A stretch of DNA of 64,000 nt from Lethocerus indicus (GCA_019843655.1 JACDQD010000001.1:46460443-46524442); one strand, 5' to 3'. Positions 23,591 through 34,588 are shown, counted from the stretch's first letter. The notes: generated by a model not told the origin, from the letters alone. Translations and numbers: made by a program.

Positions 23591-25000
23591 ACTCTCCCGC
23601 CGGTAAAATAGGTTCCCTGGCCCCCAGTTAATAAAAGAAATAATAGCTCGAAAAAGCGTTTTTAATGACCGACGCGAGATTGAAATCGTCCTGCGTGGCG
23701 GCACGCTTCTGAAAGGTAGTACCCGACTGATCGTTGGGGTGCGGATAAACCCCCCTTTTGGGCTTGGAATATTCCGTTTTCCTTCCATTTTGGAGAACAC
23801 CGAAAAAAAGGAAAACTTAGTTGCAAGACTGTAATCCAATACACATACTATTATTGCGCCAAATTTGTCTTAAAAAACTGGCAAATTTATCGGACCTCTC
23901 GAGACACAAACTCAGATTAATACAATGTGTAAGTAAATACGAAATTGAGCTATGGCTTTCTCCGTTTCCACCGACTTTAAACCGTCTCTTCAACTCTTTT
24001 CAATGCTCAATATGCTATAGTTTTATGATTTAAATTGCCATCGAGAGTAGGATTATAGACATTTAGGAGACATATTTCATTCAATGTAACACAGTAATTA
24101 TATTGAATGCAACCTGTCCGTATTTGAAATTGTCGTTTTTGAAAGTATATATAAAGTCAATATACATTGTTCTAATGTATTGTTAATATTCAAGCGCAAT
24201 AATAATATGGAATGTTTCTTTACAAAATTTGAGAAGTCATCCGAACACGCTATTTATACTGAACGTAAACATGAAAGCTCCATTGTGTGCTGGGGTTTGA
24301 AAAACTGAAACAAAAAAAGGACCAACCAAAAAAGCTCGTTTTCCGTCCGTTTTGGAGAACATCGCAAAAAACAGTCGCATACACGTGTCATCCAATACAC
24401 GGCATATTCTGACCAATCCTGTCGAAAACTTCTGATCAGTAACTGATAAATTCATAGGACAGTACGGCAAACATAACTGTTTCTATATTTTTCATATGAA
24501 ATTAATAGCGCTGAATTATTCCGTTCTTAACATTTTCAGGGCATTCAGGTTTTAGACAGGAAGGTCTTTAGACTGATGCAACATATAAGTACTTATAAGT
24601 CAGTTAAAAGAGGGGACCGACCTGTCTCGATGCCCACTTCGCCAGTTTTGTGATTCGAATTGTCATCAAGAGTACGGTTACAAACGTTTTCATTTGCGGT
24701 ATCGTCGGAACACAGCCGTTAGATTGAATGTAACTGTCTATCAAGTCTCCCGTCGGTGAAATTGGATATTTGCAGCGTTCTCCGGCTGGGATAATAAAAG
24801 AAATAATGCACCGTGGAGCTTGAAATAGCGTTTTTAATGACCGACGCGAGATTGAAATCCTGCTAGGCGGTGGCGCGCTTATGACCGGTCCCAGAGTGCT
24901 CTCTGGCTTTCACAGAAACCGGGACAAAAACTTTGCAATTGTCACCCAGTTCTGGAGAACTTCGTAATCCAATACACTGCATTTTACTTTTCCTAAGCAC
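23590..25000. repeat. Diverged dispersed repeat, three partial copies
   Basis: The phrase GCGTTTTTAATGACCGACGC and the following GAGATTGAAATC occur at about 23657 and 24829, each preceded by AATAAAAGAAATAAT and followed 100-150 bp later by TTTTGGAGAACACCG / TTCTGGAGAACTTCG and GTAATCCAATACAC. A partial copy lies at 24335-24440 (TTTTGGAGAACATCG, CATCCAATACAC). Unknown repeat family; frames crossing it start at non-ATG codons and are ignored. Confidence 0.6.
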
Positions 25001-25359
25001 AAATCAGGTTAAGTTCTTCTAACCAGATTGTTGCGCTGAAAAACTATTTTTTAACTCATTTTTACTCAGAAAAGTTACATTTAACCCCGATTTGTTCTTT
25101 GAAAAACCACTTTTTACCCTATTTTTTAAGATTTAAGAGCCATTTTTGCACCGAAAATGGGAAGAAGTGTTTTTAAAACCTTCATCAGAAAGGGAAGTCA
25201 AAAATCTGAGATGTTTGAAATTTCAAAATTGTTCGCGAATTTAACCCGTATTCCGTCAAAGGGGGTTACGCTTACCCCTGAAAGGAAAGTCACTAGATAA
25301 TATCACTAGACAGCGCAAAGAGTATACCCCTCCCCCCAAAAAGCACTTAAAGTGCTAAA

Positions 25360-25470
25360 GTGACTAACATACCACTACTGAAAATGGCGAGTATCCGAAA
25401 CCACTCGAGCAAAAGACCAAACCAGCGAGAGGAGACAGAAGAACACGAAATCGACGTTTTATTAGCTTCA
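25360..25470 (+). repeat. Short dispersed repeat with CTGAAAA...CCGAAACC core
   Basis: The segment around 25378-25415 (CTGAAAATGGCGAGTATCCG then AAACCACTCGAGCAAAAGAC) resembles 32190-32240 (CTGAAGATGCCGAGCAGCCG then AAACCGACCTAGCAAAAGAT), and both continue into CCAGCGAG. Conservation of the CTGA and GAAAC words in repeats separated by 7 kb suggests an element core. The ORF over it is probably part of the element or chance. Confidence 0.5.
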
Positions 25471-25684
25471 GGGCGGGTCATGAGACATCCAATCTTATAT
25501 TCGAATTTGGCATGTTCCTCTTCAACGTGCTTGTGTACGTTACACGTGTACCCGGAATACCCAAAAAATCTGAAACAATCTATTAAAAGGAATTATTTCG
25601 AGATAATTTATTCGCTTATCTTTTTATTACTTCATGATCTCAACACAGTTATTTTCAAAAGTGAAGCACAAGGTTATTTGTAAA

Positions 25685-27790
25685 CTTTACAAAAAGTACG
25701 TACAAATTTAATAAAACCTCTGACGACTTATAAAACTGGTGGATTGAGACGCCGGTATAATGCGGAATAAAATGTAATTAATCGGGGACGAACTTCAATA
25801 GGGGGCGGGGTTGCATAATTAAATCCCGGGGCAAATAATGATAAGTTCAATGTAAAACAATAAACCGGACCCGGAGCTGTGCGCACCGCGGTACTTCGAT
25901 TCGGTGCATCGATCGACCTCCCCTCACCAAGGGTATATAACTTAGCCTCTGTCGCTATAGCGACGGCTCGGTGCATCCTATTTTTCCGGTGAGCTGGCTG
26001 CAATGTATCGGCGCCCCGCCGCAACATTCCCGCCATTCGCCGACTTCAAACGCGCTGCTTAACGCTCGCCTTAATTTGTTTAACGATTGAAGTTGTCATC
26101 GACAGATATTTTCAAGGCTCTATTTTTTTATTTAGGTATTATGAAATTGAGCTATGACCTTTCGCGCTTTCACAAACTTAAAAGCGGGGCTCACAATGCT
26201 TTTTTTTCTAATTAAAAATGTCGTCGAGAGTATGTTTACAGAATTTTAGAAACCCTCCATTTTTAATTTGCGATTTCACCGGACGTTTCAAATTCGTTTA
26301 TCAAATACAGGACTATTCGGCACGGTTGTCAATTAATCTAATAAATGTTAAAATAATTAAAAAGGGATAATAAATATTTTTAATCGAAAACATAAATAAA
26401 TTGTCTTGCAAAATGTGCTGCACATACATATTTTTAGTGGAAAATAGTAACAGGTATGTTCCTATATTTATTTATATTCCACGCATTATATTGGTTTGGA
26501 AATATGGAATTAAGAGGGTATTTGTATTAGGTTCAGGTGATTTTATAAGTTGTAGTAAGAGGTAATAGGACTCCGGTATAATAGGATCTGAGCTTAACGA
26601 CGGCTTTGTCAGCGGCTAATGATGATAGAACAGTGGAGGGATGTTGTGGCCGCGTATACCGTATATAGGATCCCCCGGGGGCTCCGGCTCCGATTCCGAA
26701 ATGGGATGACAATTCAGAGCCCCGAATAACTTGGGAATAGCGATCGGAGAGAGGCCACTACAGGACAGGACGAGGTAATATCTTCACGACGAGCTAAGCG
26801 AGTTTTCAATTTCCAAAAACCTGACTCCGGCCATAAAGCTGGCGATAGTAATTTCAATTTAGAAGAACACGAAATATGAAATTAATAGCGCTCAGTTATT
26901 AATTTTATTACATTTTCCGGTCATGAGACTCATGAGGTCAATACAAGTAAATATTAAGTTGAGCTATGCCAAAGAAAAAAAAATGGGATTATTCCCCTAT
27001 AGAAAGTTCTATACACACTCCTGAGCCTGTTAGCATATAAAGAGGCATTGTTACCATATAAAAACTTTGCTTTAATTTCGAAGTTAAATCAGTGCGTTTT
27101 CTCCCTCGGCGCTCAAATGAATTCAAACTCCTGGACATTCGTATAAATTCAGTTTCAGTAGTTTTTTCCCTGACAAGACCGCTTCGTGTTAAAAGTTCTG
27201 ACATAAATCAACCTCCCGCACTCCCGCGCGGTCCAAATACAGCAATGCACTATGGCAAAATTACAGTCACTTGGTCACGGTGAAAGACCACACCTCGTAA
27301 AGCTCAACTGGGTTCGATTCCCGACCGCGGACCGAATTTACCTTCGATCGGAAATTTATTATTGTATCGCTATTGATATAGACAGCGTATCGACAGTTTA
27401 TTAAAGTAAGTAAATGAATAATATGCTAAAATAGAGATATCCGAGGATCAGGAATGCCGACAGCTCCATTCAACATTTTTTTTGTAATTTTGCAAAGAAT
27501 TTTTTATTTGATGCATAATTAGAACACACAATATGAATTAAATGTAACCTGTTCGTTTTTCAAAGGATACAATTTGGTTCAATTAACAGTTGACGTAATG
27601 AATTTAAAAGGTCGAAGAACGAATAATAATTCGTTTTTCAAATGCAGGACCATTTGGCACAGTTAATTTAATAAATGTTAAAATAATAAAAATTTAATAA
27701 TAAATATTTTTTAATCGATAACATAAGAAATTGCAATAAATGGTTTTGCAGACTGTGTTAGCATACATATTTTTATGGTAAATAGTACCA
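25685..27790. other. Intergenic with an old direct duplication
   Basis: Text at 26310-26460 (CTAATAAATGTTAAAATAAT..., ATAAATATTTTTAATCGA, CATACATATTTTTA) recurs at 27645-27785, so a diverged direct repeat about 1.3 kb apart is present. Related phrases at 27400 and 28290 (GTATTAAAATAAGTA-like, AATATGC) suggest the same family. No gene seen. Confidence 0.45.
27265..27335 (+). repeat. tRNA-like B box, possible SINE head
   Basis: GGGTTCGATTCCC at 27309-27321 is a perfect pol III B box flanked by bases that can pair as a T-arm. A loose A-box-like TGGTCACGGTG lies about 40 nt upstream. No full cloverleaf can be drawn, so a tRNA-derived SINE relic is more likely than a tRNA gene. Confidence 0.35.
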
Positions 27791-27794
27791 TATG

Positions 27795-28145
27795 GGGTTC
27801 CACCAAGATATCAAATCAAGCGTCCTTCGAACCATCCTCAATGCTTCCCGGTATGTTTCATATAGCACAATTCACCAAGATTTCAACATACAGTTTCTGA
27901 ATTTGTGAAATCCCTTTTTCCAAAGGTGCATTCGATCGCTCTCCTCCTGTACGCATCTTTCAGCTTCCCCACCGCCAACCAGAAGGCGGTTTAAACGCAA
28001 CCGGGCCAGAGATCGGGCTGTAGCCCAAGTAAAAATACATACAAGTCAAAAAGAGCCATCACCTCTCTTATCGCGAAAATCAGACAGAAATAAACATACA
28101 GCCATTGTTCCCATAACTGCAAGCTTGGTGAAAAATTAAAAAAAA
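27795..28145 (+). mobile_element. Decayed jockey 3' end with A-rich tail
   Basis: GGGGTTCCACCAAGATATC, CGAACCATCCTCAATGCTTC and CACAATTCACCAAGATTTC match the GSTET, VLRTILNA and TIHHDLN region of the copy at 35170-35290. The element goes on through a GGCGGTTTAAACGCAACCGG phrase to an A-rich tail near 28135-28147. Confidence 0.75.
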
Positions 28146-28149
28146 AACA

Positions 28150-28662
28150 GTATGAATTTTTTGTTAATTGCTTTAATGTCTATTTTTTCAGTAATTAGGC
28201 GCGATTATGGTTTCCCCGTTATGCACCAGAAAATGTATTATTGTACGCTATATTCCATTGAACCATAACAACATTGTACGGCAGTGTATTAAAATAAGTA
28301 CAAGAGTAATATGCAAAAACAGACATATCTGATATATCTTCCAACATTGCATTTTTAATACATTATTTTTTTAAATACGTATGAGTATAAAAAAAAACTT
28401 AATAATATATAAATATTATGTGACTAATATGTTACATGTTGTCGTGTCATTTTTTTGTTTTCAGATCTGATTGAACCCGGCAGAATAATTTCTAAAATGT
28501 TATTATGTAAAGCAGTTATGTAAGCATTGTAAAATATTAGTACGATTGTAAATATTCATTTTTTTTATAATAAAATTATTTATGAGGACATTCTTTTTTT
28601 TGTTAACTTTATGCAACCTGCCCCAACAGGGTCGAACAAACATATTATATTATATGGTAGTT

Positions 28663-28715
<53 letters not shown>

Positions 28716-30010
28716 CAATCGGTAGCAATTAATTGGTGAGAAAATATAATACTTTAAACTAAATACATATTGATGTTACTACAAATCGAGCCCTCCTTTA
28801 ATATAATAAGGATCGCCCAGGGAGGTAGATTATGCTTTCGAGTGGAAATGTTTTATTTGCTCTGCACGCCGGGTGGGCGTTTATCTGTAGCTGCAAATCC
28901 GTACTTGGAACTAATTGGAATTTACAGGTTTTATTAGGAATTGGGTCACGGGCGGGGCTATAGAAAATTTTCGATTAATGGAATCGCAATAGCCGAACGT
29001 CAGCGAGTTTTTATCGGGCGATTTCGTTTTAAAAACTCGATATTTCCCAATCGGTAGGACGCCTAAACTGGCGCTCTGGAACGTACCGATTATAAGTAAC
29101 GTGGGCGGCATCAGAGAAGCCAATTTGGGAGGCAGAGAAATGGGTGCTGGCGTGTTGAAAGCGGTCCGTGCTTTCGTTAAGTCGAAGGGTGGCCTCGGTT
29201 TATGGGTCGTAAACTATTCAACTTATTTACTCCCACCTGGCTGTTTTCTCTATATCGGCCTTCTGGCGTTTTGCTACCGTCGATAAAACAAAGAGAAACT
29301 GATACCGAGAAATAAAAGTCGTATTCGAGTAGGCTTGAATTTAAAGTAGTCAAGACCCGGATGAAAATTGGTTTTATTTAGTTGATGATAGGCATATAAT
29401 AGTTTAAATTTATACTAATTAAGTATAAAATTCAGCGTAACAAAATTCCACCTTATTTTGACTGAAAATACCATTAGAGTTTGTCACATATCCGCTCAGA
29501 TATATTTATTTTAAGTGGAAAGGGGGTAATAATTTTTTTTACATTTTAGACAAAATTCAGATCTATTTTGATTGAAGATACATACAATATGATGCACAGA
29601 GAATTTCAAATGTCATACTCGGTATATTAATAGTTTCATCGTTCTAACAAGAATTCTTTGCTGTTACCAGGCTGTTGTTAGAATATAAAAATAGTACTCG
29701 TAATAATATAAAAATGTTATTATATTTTTATATTACTAGAATCGTATAATTTCAAAAATGAACAACTTTACCATATAAAAAATATATATAAAAATATTTT
29801 TTTCCCCGTCAAAACTATAATAAATCTCGTGTTGTAAGTCGAAATTTTAAGATGCGTTCTAACTATATGTTAAAGCAATTTTGCAAATACGCGTACAAGG
29901 AAAGATCCACAAGATGGCATTTCCAAACAAATATGTAGAAATTTACAATTCGGAAGTATAATTTTTCTGGTCCCTAAGCGGGATATCCAACTATCCCTTA
30001 CATAAATATT
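28150..30010. other. Intergenic
   Basis: AT-rich DNA with a (TA)n run at 28667-28709 and a short hairpin at 29704-29735 (TAATATAAAAAT against ATTTTTATATTA). A 61-codon frame at 29101 starts at GTG and lacks support. Nothing else seen. Confidence 0.5.
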
Positions 30011-30012
30011 CA

Positions 30013-30018
30013 TTTTAT
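30013..30018 (-). terminator. Possible polyadenylation signal of gene B
   Basis: The first AATAAA on the minus strand after the stop of gene B is at about 30013-30018, some 370 nt downstream. No nearer canonical signal was seen. Confidence 0.35.
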
Positions 30019-30388
30019 TGTAGGGGATAAATAATGAAAATGCCATACACCTATGTTGCTATTATAAAATTAACAGATCTAATCGATAAATACAACATAG
30101 TTTATCAAATACACACATATTCATTTAGTTATACCTCGAAAACAATATTTTAAGAGCGTAGAAAGATCGATCGTCGTATATTTATAAGTGTAGGTCTCTA
30201 AAGGAAATATGCTGAACAATACAACAGCGGGCATTAAAACGTCCAGATATTATTAATTGAATGAACCGGGAAGGGGAAGTTTTATAACAAGACTTATCGT
30301 ATTAAACTAAGATATATAATTTACATTAAAATACTTAAAATTATATTGACTAAAACAAAATCAGGGGACGGGCAGGCAGGAATTTTTC

Positions 30389-31507
30389 TTATGAAAGTTT
30401 CCTCCTCTTTTCCATAGGTTCTTCTTCATCGGGTTCTTCTTCTGTCGTGTCTGTCGAATCGTCCGAGATGATAATAACATCGGAAGATGGACTTTCTGGG
30501 GCGTACCAAAAGGTGACAGGGGGTATTTCGACTGTACTGGATACGACCGGGGCAGATAAGCATGGCACTCCATGCTGAAGCGGCCGACAGAAGGCTACTT
30601 CAGTAGTGGAGCTGATTTCTACCTCGGTGATAGGTGACGGGACCAGCATTTCGGTGGGTGAACCCTCGCCCTCCTCCATAGGCGACGGTTCGACCTCCTG
30701 TTTAGGTGGCAATTCACCCTCCGGTGCGATCTCCTCCATCCCCGTCAGATCTCCTTCCCCCTCGGGCGAAGGTTCTTTCTCTACCACGGATGATGGGGCG
30801 GCTTCGTCTTGCCGCGTCGGTTCCTCTTCCCCCTTGGGCGAAGGCTGAAGGTTCTCTAGCTCGGGTGAAATCTCGGCCTCCTCCTTGGGAGAGGGTGCGA
30901 CCTCATCTTTCCGGGTCGGTTCCTCTTCCCCCTTGGGCGAAGGTACGTCCTGTAGATTAGGTGAAATCTTGCCCTCCGCCTTGGGCGAGGGTGCGGCCTC
31001 GCCTTTTTGGGTAGGTTCCTCTTCTCCCTTGGGCGATATTTCGTCGCCTACCTTTGGTGAAGTCTCGCCCTCCTCCTGCCGGATCGGTTCTTCTTCCCCC
31101 TTGGGCGAATCTTCATCCTTCTCCTCGCGCGAGGGCTCGTCCTTCCCCTGGATTGTCGGCTGCTCCGAGGTACCTTCGTCAGGACCTTTCATCGGATCGG
31201 GAGGTTTATCCTCGGGATGTTCTTCCTTTGCCAGTGTCTCTTCCTCCGGAGGCGTGTCCATCTTGACGACTTTACTCACCTCACCTTGAAGAACGTCGGT
31301 GGCTCGTTCTCCGGAAACGCGTTGGACGGAGGGGCCGGCCGAATTTTCTCCGACTTTCACACCGACTTGCTCACTGGTCGGAAGCTTCCCAGTTTCCCTC
31401 AGTGTTCTAAACAGATCTATCGGAATGCCCTCTTGCATCTCCTCTTCTGAACAGTCCAAGGAAAAACGGCGAGCCCCTACTTTTTTCGGTTTCTTCTTCT
31501 CGCTCAT
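30389..31507 (-). CDS. Gene B: acidic repeat protein with SIM-like motif and basic C-terminus
   Basis: This is a 372-residue single-exon frame with ATG at 31507-31505; I do not recognise the protein. The N-terminus is basic (KKKPKK, residues 4-9, then RRFSLDCSEEE). Residues about 130-235 carry four SPKGEEEP repeats about 24-33 residues apart, interleaved with PSPK and ISP words, rich in Glu, Pro, Lys and Ser, as in intrinsically disordered SP-repeat proteins. Near the C-terminus DVIIISDDSTD (343-353) fits the SUMO-interaction consensus of a hydrophobic core followed by acidic/Ser residues, and the protein ends EEPMEKRRKLS. A nuclear disordered scaffold is a reasonable inference. An acceptor (TTTTCAG) ends at 31527, 19 nt before the ATG exon's start codon, so the 5' UTR is spliced; the likely first exon is 33069-33039. 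Length, direction and low-complexity coding bias support a real gene. Confidence 0.72.
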   Translation of the reverse strand: MSEKKKPKKVGARRFSLDCSEEEMQEGIPIDLFRTLRETGKLPTSEQVGVKVGENSAGPSVQRVSGERATDVLQGEVSKVVKMDTPPEEETLAKEEHPEDKPPDPMKGPDEGTSEQPTIQGKDEPSREEKDEDSPKGEEEPIRQEEGETSPKVGDEISPKGEEEPTQKGEAAPSPKAEGKISPNLQDVPSPKGEEEPTRKDEVAPSPKEEAEISPELENLQPSPKGEEEPTRQDEAAPSSVVEKEPSPEGEGDLTGMEEIAPEGELPPKQEVEPSPMEEGEGSPTEMLVPSPITEVEISSTTEVAFCRPLQHGVPCLSAPVVSSTVEIPPVTFWYAPESPSSDVIIISDDSTDTTEEEPDEEEPMEKRRKLS

Positions 31508-32040
31508 GGATATAACTAGCTGGCGACTGAAAATAAACCATAGAAATTCGAATTAATTTTACGCACCCCGCTATACACTATTGCAAATCCCTGAGCTATA
31601 ACCTCGACTTCGGGGTTTTGAATACTGTTTCTACTCGCTTCTCCCGGTCGTCAGGAGCATTCCGACAGCAAATTAGTGGGGTACGGTTGTCGAACGTCGG
31701 TCGCTAATCTAGCCCCACTGTCACTGCGTTAAATGGGCCATAACAATACAGTGAGGACGTTCGATCGGTAGTCGATACGCTTTGGTTGTACCTCACTATA
31801 TTATTCGCCGAATGCTAGGACCAAATATCCGATAGAAGACAGATTAAATTTTAACAATTGCAATTGTATTAATAGGGAAATTGGCCCCGGTTATGGTCGG
31901 ATTGATCACCGGACGGAGGAGAAGGGGGCAACGGCAATATCGGGAAGACTCAATTCATAGTCAATTACAGAACATGTAAACTTATAATTATCCAGCCTGG
32001 AATATCTATGTTATGCGGTCTATCCTAGCTTTCTCGATCT

Positions 32041-32300
32041 TCTATCTCTTCTCGTTGGTCTTTTGCTAAACCGGTTTCGGCTGCACGCTCTCTTGAGTAG
32101 CTGTCCGTCGATACGCGGCCGTGAGTCACTCTGGTACACAAACTGCTTCTCGCCAGAGTGCCTCGCCACCATACTCTAAGATAGAGCTACTGAAGATGCC
32201 GAGCAGCCGAAACCGACCTAGCAAAAGATCTAACAACCGGCAAACCAGCGAGGGGATACAGGAGGCGAATGAAACACTAGTTTCTCTTATTCAAACTGAT
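32041..32300. repeat. Repeat with inverted and direct copies of a GCCGAAACC core
   Basis: CTGAAGATGCCGAGCAGCCG then AAACC at 32190-32214 has an inverted relative at 32041-32100, which on the minus strand reads ACTCAAGAGAGCGTGCAGCC then GAAACCGG and AGCAAAAGACC. The two arms are about 100 bp apart. Together with the copy near 25378 this marks a dispersed element inside the first intron of gene B. Confidence 0.5.
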
Positions 32301-32314
32301 TAGTGTGTATACGT

Positions 32315-32320
32315 ATGTAT

Positions 32321-32419
<99 letters not shown>

Positions 32420-32574
32420 GAATTGTCCAAAGAGAAAACCGAGGAAATTCAAATATTGGACTATACTTCCCAATTTTCTCCTGGACAGAATTTTCGTATT
32501 GATTGGAAACTCTAAACTCCAGTTTCCATTATATATTGTTCCTGTCACATATTCCATTATACTAATTTTTGTCT

Positions 32575-32618
<44 letters not shown>
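32315..32618. repeat. (GT)n-(TA)n compound microsatellite and second (TA)n
   Basis: (GT)n runs from about 32321 to 32364 and passes directly into (TA)n to 32415. A second (TA)n lies at 32577-32617. The flanks after each TA run are alike (AATTGTCCAAAGAGAAAACC / AATTTTCCAAAGAGAAAATC, then GAGGAAATTCAAAT), so the TA tract and about 100 bp of flank are duplicated. Confidence 0.85.
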
Positions 32619-32620
<2 letters not shown>

Positions 32621-32769
32621 ATTTTCCAAAGAGAAAATCGAGGAAATTCAAATTTTTGATTTTACTTCCTAATTTTCTCTTCGACGTATAATCTTCATAT
32701 TCATATATCACTCCAAACCTTTTGCTCCTGTTACGCTTTCTATACTAATATTAGTATACTAATATTCTG

Positions 32770-32850
32770 TCCCAGAAAACACTCATCAGTTGTACCCATA
32801 ACTATACGTAGTTGATTGTACAAAAATAAAAAAAGTTAAAAAAAAAAGTA
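32770..32850 (+). mobile_element. Jockey 3' tail scrap
   Basis: CCCATAACTATACGTAGTTG, then AAAAATAAAAAAAGTTAAAA, resembles the terminal text of the copy at 35540-35595 (ACCTATAACTGT..., AAAATAAAAAAAGTTAAAG). Confidence 0.5.
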
Positions 32851-33038
32851 TTCTGTCTTATTATAAATAAATAAATATACACACACAGACACACATATTA
32901 GAAAGAATCGTCCAAACAGAAAAGCGAGGAAATGTCATAATAATACAATGAATCGTGAAGTACGATTCAATAGACCTATGATTCCATAGCGGTAATAACT
33001 CAGAATACAGGATATAAGGAGCTGTAAGGAGAGCTTAC

Positions 33039-33097
33039 CTGTTGACTGGTTGACGTCCCGTCGGCGACTGGCCGTAGCTACTTGACGAGCTTTATTA
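33039..33097 (-). promoter_or_regulatory. Putative promoter and non-coding exon 1 of gene B
   Basis: On the minus strand a TATA-like TAATAAAG (33097-33090) is followed by a CCAGTC initiator with A+1 at 33069, a spacing of 28 nt. A strong donor (AACAG followed by GTAAGC) closes a 31-nt exon at 33039. Joining it to the acceptor at 31527 gives a 1.5-kb intron. The link to gene B is inferred from position only. Confidence 0.4.
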
Positions 33098-33439
33098 CCT
33101 CTCCCCAACTCTACCTGAATTTCATGGCCGGGGAATTAAGAGGGAAGACGCGGCGAAAAAAAATATTACAGCAATCGTGAGGCCCCGGCGGCGTTTGTGA
33201 AATCCGAGTTTAACGATTAATTACAAAGTCTTAACCACGCTCGGACAATAAATTACCACCGTACAACGCTATACTTAAACCAATCGGGAGGTTAACTGTG
33301 GGGTTCGGTCGAAACATCGAACGTTAATTACAAAATTTAAACTATAAGGTCGAAAATACTAAGAGAAATCACTAACGCGTCCTATTGCGCCTACGACTTC
33401 ACCCTACGGATCTTGTCCCTCGTCGGTCCTTGATTTTAC

Positions 33440-33660
33440 CGTACAACAAATTGTATGCTACAAGCATCCCGAACGTTCCTTACGGAACCCCTGATAAGAA
33501 AGTGGTAATTTTAACAAACAAGTAAAATACATAGTATTTCAAAACCCCACTTTGTCATCCATCATGCTCTATTTGTTACTAGTGCTACTTCAATATCGCT
33601 TATTGTACTTTTACAGTTGTGGCAATAAAACGGTTAACTGAAATAAAAAACACTACTGAA
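33440..33660 (+). mobile_element. Jockey 3' end scrap
   Basis: GCATCCCGAACGTTCCTTAC and, near 33585-33630, GTGCTACTTCAATATCGCTT then TACTTTTACAGTTGTGGCAA match tails at 15600-15750 and 57540-57720. It ends in an A-rich phrase. Confidence 0.55.
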
Positions 33661-33689
33661 GGATTGGCTCTCGATTAATTGGTGGCATC

Positions 33690-33990
33690 AAGCATTTGGT
33701 TCGGGTGGTGAAATCCGGCGGTCCTGAGCTCCAAGAAACGTTGCAAGGCCGTTCCGGCATAAAACAATAACAAAAAAAAGCTAGAATGAGAACTATCGAT
33801 ATACTGAAGAATCGATCGACCGGGTAATCTGGCGTCGGGTTCGATTCCCGGCGGGTCCTCCGAAAAACGTAAAAATAAAAAACACGAACTACTTATATAA
33901 AAACGTAAAGGTTCCCGTTCGACCGGTTTATCTGGCGTTAGGTTCGATTTTGGCGACGGATCCTCAGAGAAACATTTCAAGGACTGAAGG
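33690..33990 (+). repeat. Tandem tRNA-like (B-box) repeat, three units of ~100 bp
   Basis: Two B-box copies (GGTTCGATTCC at 33838-33848; GGTTCGATTTT at 33941-33951) lie 103 bp apart in matching contexts: GACCGGGTAATCTGGCGTCG / GACCGGTTTATCTGGCGTTA before, and GGGTCCTCCGAAAAACGT / CGGATCCTCAGAGAAACATT after. A truncated unit precedes them (GGCGGTCCTGAGCTCCAAGA). This is best read as a tRNA-derived multimeric SINE. The long opposite-strand frame through it is partly spurious. Confidence 0.55.
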
Positions 33991-34100
33991 CTTGACAGTC
34001 GCGGCGATTGAAAAGTTAAAAAAGTCGAATCGGAAAAAAACATTTGTGACAGCGGACATATGAAAAACAGAGAAAAGCGGAAAGTGTTAGGTGGACAGAC

Positions 34101-34247
34101 CTGGTAGAGGCCAGTGCGGGCCCGTGAGTGAAGCGTGCTGCTCGTAGCTCCGCCGGAAAGCGACTGTGGAGCCGCGTGCCAACCCAACGCCGTGCCCGAA
34201 ACCAATGATCCCAGGATCACCGGCAGAAAGAAGGAGGGAGGCCCCAT
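34101..34247 (-). CDS. Gene F: candidate first exon of a secreted protein
   Basis: An ATG at 34247-34245 opens MGPPSFFLPVILGSLVSG followed by TALG-WHAAPQ, a textbook signal peptide: short n-region, hydrophobic core of about 12 residues and a small-residue cleavage site near residue 22. The frame continues to ...TGLYQ at 34101, where CTACCAG is followed by GTCTGT, a usable but weak donor in phase 0; 49 codons in all. The frame also runs on without a stop into the tRNA-like repeat, where it cannot be trusted. I found no second exon. A YY1-like AAGATGGCGG lies about 60 nt upstream. It could be a chance frame in GC-richer DNA. Confidence 0.35.
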
Positions 34248-34588
34248 GCTAAACTCTGGCCCCTCCCCCACCCACTCAAACTAACTGCCCTACCCCCGCC
34301 ATCTTCACCCCTCCAACTACATAACGCTCTTTTATGAATCTCCCTCCCCTCAACCCCCCCAGCTCATCCCCACCAGACGACCGTTTATTCGCGCCCGGTT
34401 AATACGATTCGAACTGTTTTCGGCCACCCCCCCCCCCATCATATTCGGCCAGATAATTCAACCGTATTATTTTGAATACCCAGTCTCGAAATACCTCTCA
34501 CATTACTTATTTAATCAACTATATACATTCGCCCCTCATCGTAGGGGTGAGCTGTGCCAACCAGTCCCAACAGATAAGTGATAACGTG

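Noticed and set aside
23312..23844. Overlapping frames of 60-103 codons
   Set aside because: Several start at non-ATG codons and overlap on both strands; the downstream part is a dispersed repeat.
30606..31289. Plus-strand Ser/Pro-rich frames
   Set aside because: They are the antisense of gene B's repeats; the minus frame is longer, ATG-started and preceded by an acceptor.
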